A stretch of 64,000 bases of DNA from Cervus elaphus (GCF_910594005.1 NC_057843.1:30539001-30603000); one strand, 5' to 3'; counted from the stretch's first letter, positions 31,757-43,989 are shown. Made by a program: numbers and translations. The notes: a model not told the origin generated them from the letters alone.

Positions 31757-34310
31757 TGATCTTGTTCCATTGGTCTATATTTCCGTTTTTGTGCCAGTGC
31801 CATACTGTCTTGATGACTGTAGCTTTGTAGTACAATCTGAATTCAGGTAGGTTGATTCCTCCAGCTCCATTCTTCTTTCTCAAGACCGCTTTGGCTATCT
31901 TGGATCTTTTGTGTTTCCATATGAATTGTGAAATTTTTTGTTGTAGTTCTGTGAAAAATGCCATTGATAATTTGACAGGGATTGCATTGAATCTGTAGAT
32001 TGTGTTTGGTAGTACAGTCATTTTCACAGTATTGATTCTTCCTACCCAGGGACATGGACTATCTCTCCATCTGTTTATGTCATCTTTGATTTATTTCATC
32101 AGTGTCTTATAATTTTCTGTGTACAGTTCTTTTGTCTCCTTAGGTAAGTTTATTCCTAGATATGTAATTCTTTTTGTGGTAGTGGTGAATGGGATTGATT
32201 ACTTAATTTCTCTTTCTGGTTTTTCATTGTTAGTATATAGAAATGCAAGTGATTTATGTGTATTGTTTTTGTATCCTGCAACTTTGCTAGATTCACTGAT
32301 TAGCTCTAGTAATTTTCTGATACTATCTGTATGGTTTTCTATGTATAGTATCATGTCATCTACAAACAGTGAGAGATTTACCTCTTCTTTTCTGATCTGG
32401 ATTCCTTTTATTTCTTTTCCTTCTCTGACTGCTATAGTTAGGACTTCCATAACTATGTTGACTTACAGTGCTGAAAGTGGACACCCTTATCTTGTTCCTG
32501 ATCTTAGGGGAATGCTTTCAGTTTCTCACCGTTGAGAATAATGTTTGCTGTAGGCTTATCATATGTGGCCTTTACTATGTTGAGGTAGATTCCTTCTATG
32601 TCCATTTTTTGAAGAGTTAATTATAAATGGGTGCTGAATTTTGTCAGAGCCTTTTTCGGCATCTATTGAGATTTACATCTGGTTTTTATTTTTCAATTTG
32701 TTAATATCGTATATCACATTGGTTGATTTGCGTATATTGAAGAATCCTTGCATTTCTGGAATAAACCCAACTTGATCATGGTGTATGAGCTTTTTGATGT
32801 GCTGCTGAATTCTGTTTGCTAAAAATTTGCTGAGGATTTTTGCATCTGTGTTCATCAGTGTCATTGACTTGTAGTTTTCTTTTTTCATGTTGTCTTTCTT
32901 TGGTTTTGGTATCAGGGTGATGGTGGCCTTGTAGAATGAATTTGGAAGTGTTCCTTCCTCTGCAGTTTTTTGAAAGAGTTTTAGAAGTATAGGCATTAGC
33001 TCGTCTCTAAATGTTTGATAGAATTCACCTGGGAAGCCATCTCGTCCTGGGCTTTTGTTTTGTGGGGAGATTTTTGATCACAGCTTCAATTTCAGTGCTT
33101 GTAATTGGGTTGTTCATAATTTCTAATTCTTCCTGGTTCAGTCTTGGAATATTGAACTTTTCTAAGAATCTGTCCATTTCCTCCAGGTTATCCATTTTAT
33201 TCCCATATCGTTCATAATAGTCTCTTATAATCCTTTGTATTTCTGCATTGTCTGTTGTAACCTCTTCTTTTTCATTTCTAATTTTGTTGATTTGATTCTT
33301 CTCTCTTTTTTTCCTTGATGAGTCTGGCTAAAGGTTTATCAATTTTGTTTATTTTCTCAAAAGAACCGGTTTTATTAATCTTTACTATTGTTTCTTTCAT
33401 TTCTTTTTCACTTATCTCTGCTCTGAACTTTATGATTTCTTTCCTTCTACTAATTTTGGGTTTATTTTGTTCTTCTTTTTCCAGTTGTTTTAGGTGTAAA
33501 TTTAGGCTGTCTATTCGATGTTTTTCTTGTTTTATGAGATAGGATTGTATTGCTATGAACTTCCCTCTTAGAACTGCTTTTGCTGCATCCCATAGGTTTT
33601 GAGTTGTATTTTCATTGTCATTTTTTTCTAGAAATGTTTTTATTTCTCTTTTGATTGCTTCAGTAATATGTTGGTCATTTAGAGACATGTTGTTTAATCG
33701 CTATGTGTTTGTATTTCTTACAATTTTTTTCTTGTAATTGATATCTAGTCTCATAATGTTGTGGTTGGGGAAGATGCTTGATATGATTTCAATTTTCTTA
33801 AATTTATTGAGGTTTAATTTGTGACCCAAGATGTTATCTATCCTGGAGAATGTTCCGTGTGTACTTGAGAAGAAATTGTATTCTTATGCATTTGGATGGG
33901 ATGTCCTGAAGATATCAATGAGATCCATCTCATCTAATGTATCATTTAAGACTTGTGTTTCATTATTAATTTTCCATTTTGATCATCTGTCCATTGATGT
34001 GAGTGGGGTGTTAAAGTCTCCTACTCTCATTTTGTTACTCTCAATTTCTCCATTTATGTCTGTTAGTGTTTGTCTCCTGTACTGAGGTGCTCCTATGTTG
34101 GCTGCGTTTATATTTACAGTTATTATGTCTTCCTCTTGGATTGATCCCTTGAACATTATGTAGTGTCCTTCCTTATCTCTTGTAATATTTTTTATTTTTA
34201 AGGTCTGTTTTGTCTGATATGAGGCTTGCTACTCCAGCTTTCTTTTACTTTCTGTTTCCATGGAACATATTTTTCCATCCTCTCACTTAAAGTCTATATG
34301 TGTCTTTAGG
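31757..34310 (-). pseudogene. Ruminant L1 ORF2 (copy 1), decayed
   Basis: Reverse-complement ORF2. From the C-terminal side: 31713-32027 gives KLSMAFFTELQQKISQFIWK. The 32199-32450 frame holds the reverse transcriptase active site, read as FVDD instead of FADD (codons at 32355-32366). The 32673-32996 frame gives TLPNSFYKATITLIPKPKKD (start of the reverse transcriptase). The 33278-33688 frame is the region between endonuclease and reverse transcriptase. The 33830-34300 part is endonuclease, in broken frames. Homology stops near 34310, about 60 residues into the endonuclease, so the N-terminal catalytic part is missing. Stops and frameshifts throughout. Confidence 0.85.
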
Positions 34311-36800
34311 ACTATCTGATACCCCTTAGGGTTATTTCTCTGGTAGTCTAGGGTCTTGGAGTCAGTGTTGCCACTCCAAAGGCTCAGGGTTTGATCTCTG
34401 ATCAGGAACTAAGATACCACAAGTGGTTTGTTATGGTATTAAGTGTGATTAAAACAAATATCCAAAAATGAGAAACCAAACATGAACCCCAGACAAATGG
34501 CAGTTACAAAACCAAGCAGATAATAATTAAAATAGTGGAATATACACATATACACCCATGAGCAAAGTCAAAACAGTCCAACAAAAATAAAGTACAATGA
34601 TTGAGCCAGAGAACAAAAGAAATTATATTTTTCAGTCAGGAACAAAACTAACTAAAGCATAAACTGGAAAACAAAACTAAAGCAAGATGCCAAGTGGGGA
34701 ATAAAGCAATGAAAACAAAACTAACAAATATTGTGAGAGGAAAGGAAAGAAAGAAAAGAAAGAAAGAATAGACATGCAAAGTTAAATATAAGTAAGTAAA
34801 GAAGACTTATATATATTAAAGATTAACTGCAAGGGGAAAAGAACAATAGGAAAATCAAAAAAGAAATAAATTTAGAAAAAGTAATAGGTTTAAAAAGTTA
34901 AAATAAGAGAAAAAACCCCAAAAAACAAAACTCCCCACAACTGCAAAAGCTGGATATAGCAGCAGAGGTTTATAACAACAATAAAAAATTTGAGAGAAAA
35001 AAAAAACAGCTCAAAAACTTAGATATCATGGTGCCAATAAAATCGACTACCACAGAGGGGAGGAAAAAAAGGAGAAAAATCCAAAAGAATCTACAGAACA
35101 AATCAAAATATAAGGATAATAAATGCTTTTCTTGAGTCACTGCTATCAGAGTCCTCTCCCTCGCTGGGAGTCACAGTCCACCTCACCTCCTAGGATGCCC
35201 TCTAACACTGTGCTGATCGCTGGACCTGCTGTGAGGGCAGCTCAGATTCTAATCCACTCCTACTCCTCCTCTGTGTTCTTGCTTCCAATGTCCACAGCTA
35301 TCAGAACTAGTGCATTTTCTTTTGTGGGAGCTCTCAATGTCTTCATATATTCCACACAGAGTCTGCCTAGTTGGTTGTGTGGATTTAATCTGCAGTTGTA
35401 CAGCTGGTGGGAAGGTTTTGGGTCTCCCTTAGTCACACCGCCCCTGTGTTTCAATTGTGGTTTTATTTACACCTCTGCATGTGGGTCATCCACTGGGGTT
35501 TGCCCCTGAGGCTGCCCTGGAGGACTTGGGTTTGCCCCTGTGAGGGCCAGGTGTGGAGGTGGTGCAGCTGCTTGGGTCGCAGGGGTTCTGGCAGCACCAG
35601 GTACTCAGGGGAGTTGGCGGCTAGGGCAGCAGGAAATACAGTGCTCTAGAAGGGTATGGCAACAGTATTGGCCAATATGCTCCAGTATTCTTGCCTGGAG
35701 AACCCCAGTCCCTGACAGAAAAGCTGGCAGGCCACAGTTCACAGGGTCATAAAGAGTTGGACACTACCGAAGCCACCCTGTGCGCATAGATGCAAGACTT
35801 TATTGTTTGCCTGTGGCAGCTCTGCCCCAGTGAGAGTTGAGCGTGATGGTGGTGCAGCTGCTTGGCTTGCGAGGGCGCTGGCAGTGCCAAGTGTGCAGGG
35901 ACACAGACTGTCTCCACCACAGGAGTTATGGCCCTTTCAGAGTCTTTTTTTGAGCCTGTTGTAGCTGATGATAAGAAGACCTCTTTGGCCAGTCTTTCTC
36001 CATAGCTCTGCCCATTCAGGCACTTAGAAGGCTTTCTTGTCTGGGGTCCTTCTCTGTTGTTTGGCGCATCAGGCACATAGAAGGGCCCCCCACCTGGGGT
36101 CCTACTCTGTAGATCGGCGTGTCAGGCACTTAAAGGGGCACCCTGGGTGGGGTCCTACTCTGTAGTTCAGTGCGACAGGTGTTCAATGGGCCAGCCTCTC
36201 TCTTGTTCAGCTGCTAATACTGGTGGGTGGGGTGGGGGGAGAGGCTATGGTGATGGCTCCACCCCCTACACATGACTCAGCAGTATCGCCTTGCTTCCAT
36301 GGCTGCCCGGCTTTCCTCCACAGGCATTTCCCACCACAGTCTCCTCCCTCACATCCCCTCGATCTGCCTCTCCACAGTCAACAGCAGCCCTCGCCCTGGG
36401 ATTGCTCCACAGTCCCTCAACTTCAGCTCCCAGCCACTGCACCATCTAGGGTATGTATGGCTGCAGCAAGGACTGTCTGATTCTCATTCCATTTAGGCTG
36501 CCACAGATCAGCTGTTTCCCTCTCAGCCTTAAATGTTTCTCTTCTGACTTAGACAACTGCCCCAATGTGGAGATTCCCCCACCCACTGAGGGCAGGTTCA
36601 GGCCTACTAACACTCCAATTTTTACCGAGTTTTGCATGGGTCTGTGTATTCTTTTCTGCTGGTCAGGTACTCCTGCCTGCTCTCAGCTGGTGTTGTGCAT
36701 GCACTTCTGTGTCTGAAGGTGTATTCCTGATGTATCCATGGAGAGAAATGTATTTCACGTCCACCTACCCCTCCACCTTCTTGTTCCTCTGTAGTCTGTC
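34311..36800 (-). mobile_element. L1 leader-like ruminant repeat, antisense
   Basis: A 2.5-kb repeat-like block upstream (on the minus strand) of the L1 ORF2. It consists of a CHR-2-like tRNA-type segment (34340-34430), an A-rich tract (34440-35120, plus strand) and a GC-richer 1.7 kb (35120-36800). The last part has a Bov-A-like piece (35665-35770: CTCCAGTATTCTTGCCTGG), repeated GGGTCCTACTCTGTAG units (about 36096-36160), and ends at CACCTTCTTGTTCCTC (36774-36789). That end is the antisense of a CAAGATGG-like start such as L1 leaders have, with decay. I recall this block as the ruminant L1 5' region. It could also be a separate repeat next to the L1. No ORF1 chaperone frame is seen. Confidence 0.5.
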
Positions 36801-37088
36801 TTATATGAAATAGTTTGTAGCTCCCATGCCCCAATGCCTATGTTGCCTCCCTCTCCTCACTCCCCACTGGTAACCACTGGCTTGTTCTCTATTTCTAATA
36901 GTCTGCTTCTTTTTTGTTATACTCATTAGTTTGTTGTATTTTTCAGATTCCACATATAAGTGATATCATACAGTATTTGCCTTTCTCTGTCGACTTATTT
37001 CATTTAGCATAATATCCTCCAAGACCATCTATGTTGTTGCAAATGGTAAAATTCCATCTTTTTTAGGGCTTAGTACTATTGTGTTTTA

Positions 37089-37113
37089 TACACACACACA
37101 CACACACACACAC
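37089..37113. repeat. (CA)n microsatellite
   Basis: About twelve CA units in the old L1 3' UTR, next to the Bov-tA. A second short TA/CA tract flanks the other side (37364-37382). It may have grown from the L1 GTATATATA segment. Confidence 0.8.
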
Positions 37114-37125
37114 AACACAGTATTC

Positions 37126-37340
37126 CATTGCTAAGTCCCTTTAGTTGTGTCTGACTCTTTGCAACCCTATGGACTGTTGCCTGCCAGGCTCCTCTGTCCG
37201 TGAGATTCTCCAGGCAAGAATACTGGAGTGGTTGCTTTGCCCTCCTCCAGGGGATCTTCCTGACCCAGGCTTGGAATTTGTGTCTCTTATGTCTCCCACA
37301 TTGGCAGGAGGGTTCTTTACCTTTAGTGCCACCTGGGAAG
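37126..37340 (-). repeat. Bov-tA SINE, antisense, in L1 copy 2
   Basis: CTAAGTCCCTTTAGTTGTGTC, CAGGCTCCTCTGTCCGTGAG and ATCTTCCTGACCCAGGC, then the tRNA-like head CTTTACCTTTAGTGCCACC. It was inserted into the L1 3' region between two short simple-repeat tracts. Confidence 0.85.
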
Positions 37341-38825
37341 AATATATATGCTGTATAGACTATATATATATACACACACACATGTTCTGTATCCATTCAT
37401 CTGTTGATGGACACTTGGATTGCTTTCATACTGGCAATTATGAATAATGCTCCTAGGGACATTGGAGTACATGTATCTTCTCGATTTAGTGGTTTTTTGT
37501 TTTCTTTCTTCTAATATATATGCACAGGAGTAGAATTTCTAGATCAACTGGTAGTTCTGTTTTTAATGTCTTGAGAAAACTTCATACTGTTTTCCACAGT
37601 GGCTGCACCAATTTACGTTCCCACCAAGAGTGTACAAGGGTTCCTTTTACTCCACATCTGTGCCAACACTTGTTACTTGTGTTCATTTTGATGATACCAT
37701 CCTGACAGATAAAAGGTGATATCTCATTGTGGTTTTGATATGCATTTCCCTGATTATTAGTGATGAGCATCTTCTCCTTGCCTGTTGGTCATCTGCATTT
37801 CCTCTTTAGAAAAGTGTCTATTTAATTTTTCTGCCTATTTTTAAATTGGGTTGTTTGCTTTTTGATGTTGAATTGTATGAACTGTTTATATATGTTAGAT
37901 AGTAATCCTTTTTGGTCATATTGATGCAAATATTTTCTCTCATTTAGTATGTTGCCTTATTTTTCAATGACTTTGTTGTCAAAAGCTTTTAAGTTTAATT
38001 AGGTCCTATTTATTTATTTTTGCTTTTTTCCCCTTTTACTTTAGGAGACGGATTAAAAAAATATTGCTGTGGTTTATGTCAAAGAGTATTCTGCCTCTGT
38101 TTTCCCTCTAGGAGCATTCATTCCTACATTTAGGTCTTTAATCCATTTTAAGTTTATATATGGTGTTAGAGAATGTTCTATTTTCATTTTTACATTTAGC
38201 TCTCTAATTTTCTCAGCACCACTATTGAAGAGACTGTCTTTTCTCCTTTGTGTATTATTGCCTCTTCTCATAGATTGATTAACCATAAGTGTGAGTCTAT
38301 TTTTGGGCTCCCTATCCTGTTCCATTGATCTGCGTGTTTGTTTTTATGCCAGTACCATACTGTTTTGATTGCTTAGCTTTGTAGTATTGTCTGAAGTCAG
38401 AGAGTATGATACCCCCAGTCTTTTCTTCTTTCTCAAGATTGTTCTGGCTAGGGTATTTTGTGTTTCCATACAAATTATATCAAAACTATTTGTTCAGGTT
38501 TTGTGAAAAATGCCATTGGTAATTTCATAGTGATTGCATTGAATCTATAGATTTTCTTGGATGCGATACTCATTTGAACAATATTGATTCTTTCAATCCA
38601 AGAACATGGTGTATCTTTATGTTTTGTGTCACCTTCGATATCTTTCATCAATGTCTTATAGTTTGCTGAGTACAAGTCTTTTACCTCCTTAGATATATTT
38701 ATTAAATAGGTTTATTCCTAGGAATTTTATTGTTTTTGATACAATGGTAATAGGCTTATTTCCTTACTTCCTCTTTCTAATAATTCATTGTTACTGTATA
38801 CAAATGTAACAGATTTCTGTATATT

Positions 38826-40817
38826 AGTTTTAAAGCTAAAATAGATTTCACCATGACAACAAAAACCAGGGGCTTTCATTTATAGTTATAAATTAATATC
38901 ATTTTAGAAAGCATGTTTATACCTTATTTTCATTCCATTGCTTTTGTAAAATTTTACTCCCAAACATTAAGTTGGTATTGTGAGGACAGTGTGGAAAACA
39001 AGAAGCACAACTCAGTCTTATGATCTACCACTCCTTTTTTTCCCCCTCCCTCTCTGTCTCCTCCACCTTCTTTCTCTCTCTCTAAAATGTTGAGAAATGG
39101 AGGTCTTTAGTCAGTAAAGACAAATTAGAAGTTTATGCCTATCTCTTCTCTCATACAAAATGCAGATAATATAGAAATTTCTTTCCAGATTATTTTCTTG
39201 CCAAATGGCAAGGAGTTTTTCAAGGACACACTAAAGACTTCCTGCCTGTGTGTTCTTGGCTCTATGTACCTTCAAGTTTCTGGCATAAACCATTGAAAGA
39301 AATTTAAAAATATATGCTCTATTAAATTTGATAGGAACATTTGCATTTTATAGAGAAAAGATTAACACATGATATATTTACTTTCAAGCTTTTGCAGACT
39401 CATTTTAATTTTTCACTAGTATCACAGGGTGGAAACTAGCAATTTAAGGGCCATTTTGTTACTTTGTCTAGACAGACAGACTCGGGATTCTTGAGGAGAG
39501 GACTGTTTCAGTGTGACAAAATGGATATGCATACATGAACTGGACACAGAATTACTGAGCATATATCTTCCAGCCTGATGCAGACTAACAGTGAGGCATC
39601 CCTAATCACACTTGACCAGAGGCATGTTTTGGTTGCCCAGGATTACTGTTTATTGTGTAAGATTTCCTAACAGTAATCTAATTCTCAGCTTTGAAAAGAA
39701 AAGCATTTAGGAACTTGGAATTTTCAGAACAGAAAGAAAAAGAGATTTGTTGTCAAATCCAGACTTTTTTCCCCAAATCCAGACTTTTTTCTCCTTAATC
39801 AGAATTCTTAAACTCTAATCTTTCTTTGTCTTGTTCTCACATCAGTCTTTGATGGTGAAGTTTCTAAATTGGAGAGAAAAGTGAAAATATTGTCAGGGAA
39901 GATTTCTCCAAGAATTTATGGTCCTTTCCTCATGAAGTATATTTATAGCTAAATATAAGTGTCAAAATTTAATATCAAGTATTATCTTTCATGTGAGGAT
40001 GTGAGTGTGCTTAATTAACAATAATTAAGCTTCATGGAACATATATTTTATGGTCAATTTAGTGGTAGGCAAGCAGACATTAAGGTAATGCAGACCTCAA
40101 ACCAGATCCCATCTCCTATAGATAGATAGGTATTCTGTGCTGAGTACCCAGAACAACTCTCACATGTGGAAAGCTAACCAGCTTCATAAAATTAAAGTCT
40201 CTGCTTTTAGAGAGCAAAAGAATGCCCTGGGAAAATTTGAGCAAAATAAAACAAAAGGATAGAAGCATTTTAAGGAAAAGGCCTAGGAGTCTCCTGGGAG
40301 AACAAAGTCCAAACTGTAAAATAGCAGACAAAAATACATGTAAAATGTTAAGAGGAAATACCATAAGCATTTTTACTTAATTACTGGTTCAGTGTTTGTG
40401 GGATTAATATCCTGTCTTCTGCCTGTACCCCTTTCAAATAGGAGTGGGGAGAAGAGAAGGAGCAAGCACAATCAGAGATATTTTCTTGAAGACGCAGAAG
40501 AAATAAGAAATTAATTTTTCTAAAAATTGTTTTGCTAAGAAATTCACTCTATTTCTTTTTTAAATACATGATTTAAAATTTTATTTAAATGTCAGACCAT
40601 AAGGAATGTTGAAGTATTTTGGAATATTTAAATGCTTCCAGCTGCTATCTTAATTTTAAAATATTTCTTAAAGGGAATTTCCAGGCTGTTGGCAACAACA
40701 AAATAGAATTTTTCTGTTTTTTTCCTCCTTGTTTCTGTTTCTATTACTGGATTTCACAATGTACCATGTGATTTACTTTGGAGAGGCAATAAAATGCACT
40801 CATTTAGAAATTTATAT
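38826..40817. other. Unassigned sequence with one tandem duplication
   Basis: About 2 kb with no recognised gene or repeat family. A polypyrimidine tract lies at 39035-39084. A 20-bp unit starting AAATCCAGACTTTTTTC is tandemly duplicated at 39755-39774 and 39775-39794 with one mismatch. Confidence 0.4.
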
Positions 40818-40968
40818 TATGAGATGGTTAGGTCGCATCATTGACTCAATGGACATGAATTTGAGCAAATTCCATGAGATTGTGAAGGACAGGGAAGCCT
40901 GGCATGCTGCAGTCCATGGGGTCACAGAGAGTTGGACACAACTTAGTGACTGAACAACAACAATAATA
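40818..40968 (+). mobile_element. BovB 3' tail, sense, short
   Basis: ATGAGATGGTTAGGTCGCATC, then GTGAAGGACAGGGAAGCCTGG, then ACTTAGTGACTGAACAACAAC. The last 145 bp or so of BovB. The plus frame (40729-40953) ends with HAAVHGVTESWTQLSD, the BovB ORF2 C-terminus, up to its stop. A strongly 5'-truncated insertion. Confidence 0.8.
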
Positions 40969-41812
40969 TAAAAGCATATATTTATGTTAGTTTAGAGTTT
41001 TTCAAGTTAGTGGAGAATGGTATATTAAGATACAGTGTTTCCCTATTGACGTTAGAAAATCAGAACTAGAAGGAATGTATTTTGACAAAAGACGTCATAT
41101 AGAGAAGTAGAGATTAAACTGGGTTAGACATCACATGCCTTGCCCTGAGACCACAGGGAGTCCAAGGTTAAATCCTTGTGTTGCCCAGCAAAACGTGCAA
41201 ATAAAAAACAATTTCCAGATTTCTGAAGGTGGTATGTAGGAAACAAAAGAAAGGGATGTTATTCACTAAATCTCCTCTAATTTATGTCCTAAAACTCTGA
41301 TTAACAAGCCTGTAGACTGAAGTTAATCTTGCAAAACCAAAGGTAAAAGAAGTGTCTATCATATACCTCCACTATATTTGAGTTATGTCTTCTCCCATCC
41401 CTTCTTCTTTAAAAGAGAATCTGCAACATCTGTAATTCTGAGCTCTTCCTTCTGGTCTAAGCTGCCTTCAGAAATAGTGAATATGAGACAAAAAGAAGGG
41501 ATTTTATAGTTGCTCTCATGAGTTTTGAAATGAGGCTACTGAGAGAATGAATTAGTAATCTGTGGAGACTAAGGCCGGGGACACTTAGGCAGTCCCTGAG
41601 ATGAAGGCTGCCATTTTAGATTTACTTTGATGGTGTGCAAATAAGTCAGTCCCCCCAAAAGGTAATAAATACCCCAGGAGAAGTGGAGATGAGGAACATT
41701 GCAACCAGAGACAGAGATAGGCAGATACTTCTCTCAAGATGTTCCTGAGTGTGTACTGTGTTCAGAGGACTGAGCTCCAAGCTGGGCAAGGGTTGGGGAG
41801 TGTGGTGGGCTG
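40969..41812. other. Unassigned sequence
   Basis: No recognised gene or repeat. Confidence 0.4.
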
Positions 41813-42289
41813 ATGAGGCACTCAAAGATATGCCCATGTCCTCATTCCAGCTATCTGTAAATACTACCATATTTTGAAAATGGGTCTTCACAGATGTGAT
41901 GAGAATCTTAAGATAGAGAGATCTTCCTGGCTTTTCTGGGTGTGTCCTAAATGCCATCAAGAGCATCCTGGTAAAAGAGAGGCAGAGGAAGATAAGACAC
42001 ATAAAGAAGGGGATGAGGCAATATTACAAGAGAGGTAAAGATTGCAGTGATGTGGCCACAAGTCAGAGGGTGCTGATATCCCCCAGAAGCTGAAAGGATC
42101 AGAGGACAACTTCTCTCCTAGAGCCTCCAGTGGAAATGCTGCCCTACTGACAGACCTTTCTTCCATTTTGTATCATGAAATCAATTTCAGATTTCTGGCC
42201 TCCAAAACTCTGAGAGAATTAATTGCTGATGCCTTAAGCCACCAGGTTTGTAGTCATTTGTTACAGCAGCTATAGGAAACTAATACGGG
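41813..42289 (+). repeat. MLT1-type MaLR LTR, nearly complete
   Basis: It runs from GTGGTGGGCTGATGAGGC via AAATGGGTCTTCACAGATG, GATTGCAGTGATGTGGCCAC and CCCAGAAGCTGAAAGG to CAGCAGCTATAGGAAACTAA. The order and length (about 475 bp) suit an MLT1A/B class LTR, sense. It has a decayed AATAAA-like signal (GAATTAATTGC). No internal retroviral sequence follows, so it is a solo LTR. Confidence 0.75.
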
Positions 42290-42490
42290 GATTTCCTTGG
42301 TGCAAAATGAAACATTCTGTTTCCAGGTAGTTAAAAAGCAATTAGATGGGAAAATCAAGCACATAATTAACTTTAAAAAAAAGCAATAAAGTCCTTATGT
42401 AAAGGGTTGGTTAGCAAATGGCCACGAATTGACAGAAGAATGAATATATAATCTCACCTAGGGTGTTCTAAAGTGTGTGCTAGAGACAGC

Positions 42491-42813
42491 TGGTAGCTCA
42501 ACTGGTAAAGAATCCGCCTGCAATGCAGGAGAACCCAGTTCGATTCCTGGGTCAGAAAGATCTCCTGGAGAAGGGATAGGCTACCCCACTCCAGTATTCT
42601 TGGGCTTCCCTGGTGGCTCAGATGGTAAAGAATTCACCTGCAATGTGGGAGACATGGGTGCAATCCCTGGGTTGGGAAGGTTCCCTGGAGGAGGGCATGG
42701 CAACCCATTTCAGTATTCTTGCCTGGAGAATCCCCATGGACAGAGGAGCGTGGTGGGCTATAGTCCTTGGGGTCTCAAAGAGTCTGACACAACTGAGCGA
42801 CTAAGCACAGAGC
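42491..42813 (+). repeat. Two-headed Bov-tA SINE
   Basis: A tRNA-like head with TTCGATTCCTGGGTCAG (about 42491-42600) runs to CCAGTATTCTTG. It is then directly followed by a second full Bov-tA starting GGGCTTCCCTGGTGGC (42602) and ending CGACTAAGCACAGAG. AGAGACAGC is present at 42482-42490 and 42814-42822. One target duplication around both units means they arrived as one dimeric RNA. Confidence 0.85.
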
Positions 42814-42829
42814 AGAGACAGCGTTAGAA

Positions 42830-43160
42830 CTGGGCCCTGACGTTAAAAACAATTAGAGAATATTTTAAAATTTCAAGTGACAAAGCCCATAAATGTGTGA
42901 TTAATACATTGTATCTTCCTCTCTCCTCAATGAAAATAATGTATTAAAAAACAGAGACTGAAAGTAAGTGAAATATCCCTTGCAAGATGCTAGGCCGGCC
43001 TGTGAGCAAAGGTCACTTTGTCTAATGATAAAGGTATGCATTTCTGTCAAACTTCTCCATTTATAAAACATAAAGTAAGCATTCTCAAAATTTATAGAAT
43101 ATATCAAAAGTCAGATGTTTCAACAATTTTTTATTTTATCTTTATCCTCTTCCCCACCCC
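42830..43160. other. Unassigned sequence
   Basis: No recognised feature. Confidence 0.35.
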
Positions 43161-43164
43161 CCAA

Positions 43165-43397
43165 AGGTGTGAAAGTGCTCACTGTGTATTCGTGCTCAGT
43201 CATGTCCAACTCTTTGTGACCCTCTGGACTGTAACCCACCAGGCTCTTCTGTCCATGGGATTCTCCAGGCAAGAATACTAGAGTGGGTTACTATGTCCTC
43301 CTCTAGGGGATCTTCCCGACCCAAGGATCTAATCCGTGTCTCTTATGTCTCCTCACTGACAGGTGGATTCTTTCACTGTGCTACCTGGGAAGCCTGA
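43165..43397 (-). repeat. Bov-tA SINE, antisense
   Basis: GTGCTCAGTCATGTCCAACTC, CAGGCTCTTCTGTCCATGGG and ATCTTCCCGACCCAAGG, then the tRNA-like head TTTCACTGTGCTACCTGGG. Full length, moderately diverged. Confidence 0.85.
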
Positions 43398-43985
43398 AAA
43401 TGTACATTGGACATTATTAAACTTGAAAATTACTTTTCCCACTCCATCTGTCTTCTGAATTATCTCAGTTTTTCTTGTAGGTGATTAATGGCTTCTTTTT
43501 TACAGGAAAGGAGACAGGGCTATATATTTGAAAAAAAAAATCAGTGGTAAATGACCACATTAGTGAAGGAGGAATAGAGTTCAAATTTATAATAAATTAA
43601 AATTCACTACTCTCTCATCTCAAGGATGAGAAAGTCCTGTTTAGTTGGAATATTGAGGCTGGATATTCTGTAAGAGGTAAGCTCACACAGGTTATGGCCA
43701 TGGAATACTCCCTGCTTGTTACCTTCCAGGACTGCTTTCTGCTCAAATCTGTCATCTGTATCCTTACTATATTAACCTGATCCTTTCCAAAAAGGAATTT
43801 AGTAAGTAATACGCTTAGATTAAAAAGTGCTAACAAAACATTACACATGGATATTCCTAATGATTCTGAGACAGGTTTAGGTTGTATAAGATAAAAACAT
43901 CAGGCCAAATTCTTCAGAAACTATTGCCAAGGAAAAACACTACTGCTTCCAAATGAGAAAGGAAGCAAAGCATATTAGCTCTGGT
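43398..43985. other. Unassigned sequence
   Basis: No recognised feature. Confidence 0.35.
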
Positions 43986-43989
43986 AGAC

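Larger units (their letters stand above)
36834..38825 (-). mobile_element. Older L1 (copy 2), antisense
   Basis: GTTGCCTCCCTCTCCTCACTC, CATATAAGTGATATCATACAG, CCATTCATCTGTTGATGGAC, TTAAGTTTAATTAGGTCC, ATTTAGGTCTTTAATCCATT and CCAGTACCATACTGTTTTGAT. This is L1 3' UTR and ORF2 C-terminal sequence in reverse complement. It is more diverged than copy 1 and interrupted by a Bov-tA at 37126-37340. The region at 37740-38310 is the part missing from copy 1. Homology fades near 38825. Confidence 0.8.

Noticed and set aside
35123..36834. Cluster of overlapping open frames in GC-richer DNA
   Set aside because: Several frames on both strands overlap, which is typical of GC-rich non-coding sequence. The block is the leader-like repeat next to L1, and no protein family is recognised.
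42491..42600. tRNA-like sequences (also in every Bov-tA head)
   Set aside because: A- and B-box-like segments are part of the tRNA-Glu-derived SINE head. No intact cloverleaf with a proper acceptor stem is visible, so no functional tRNA gene is called.
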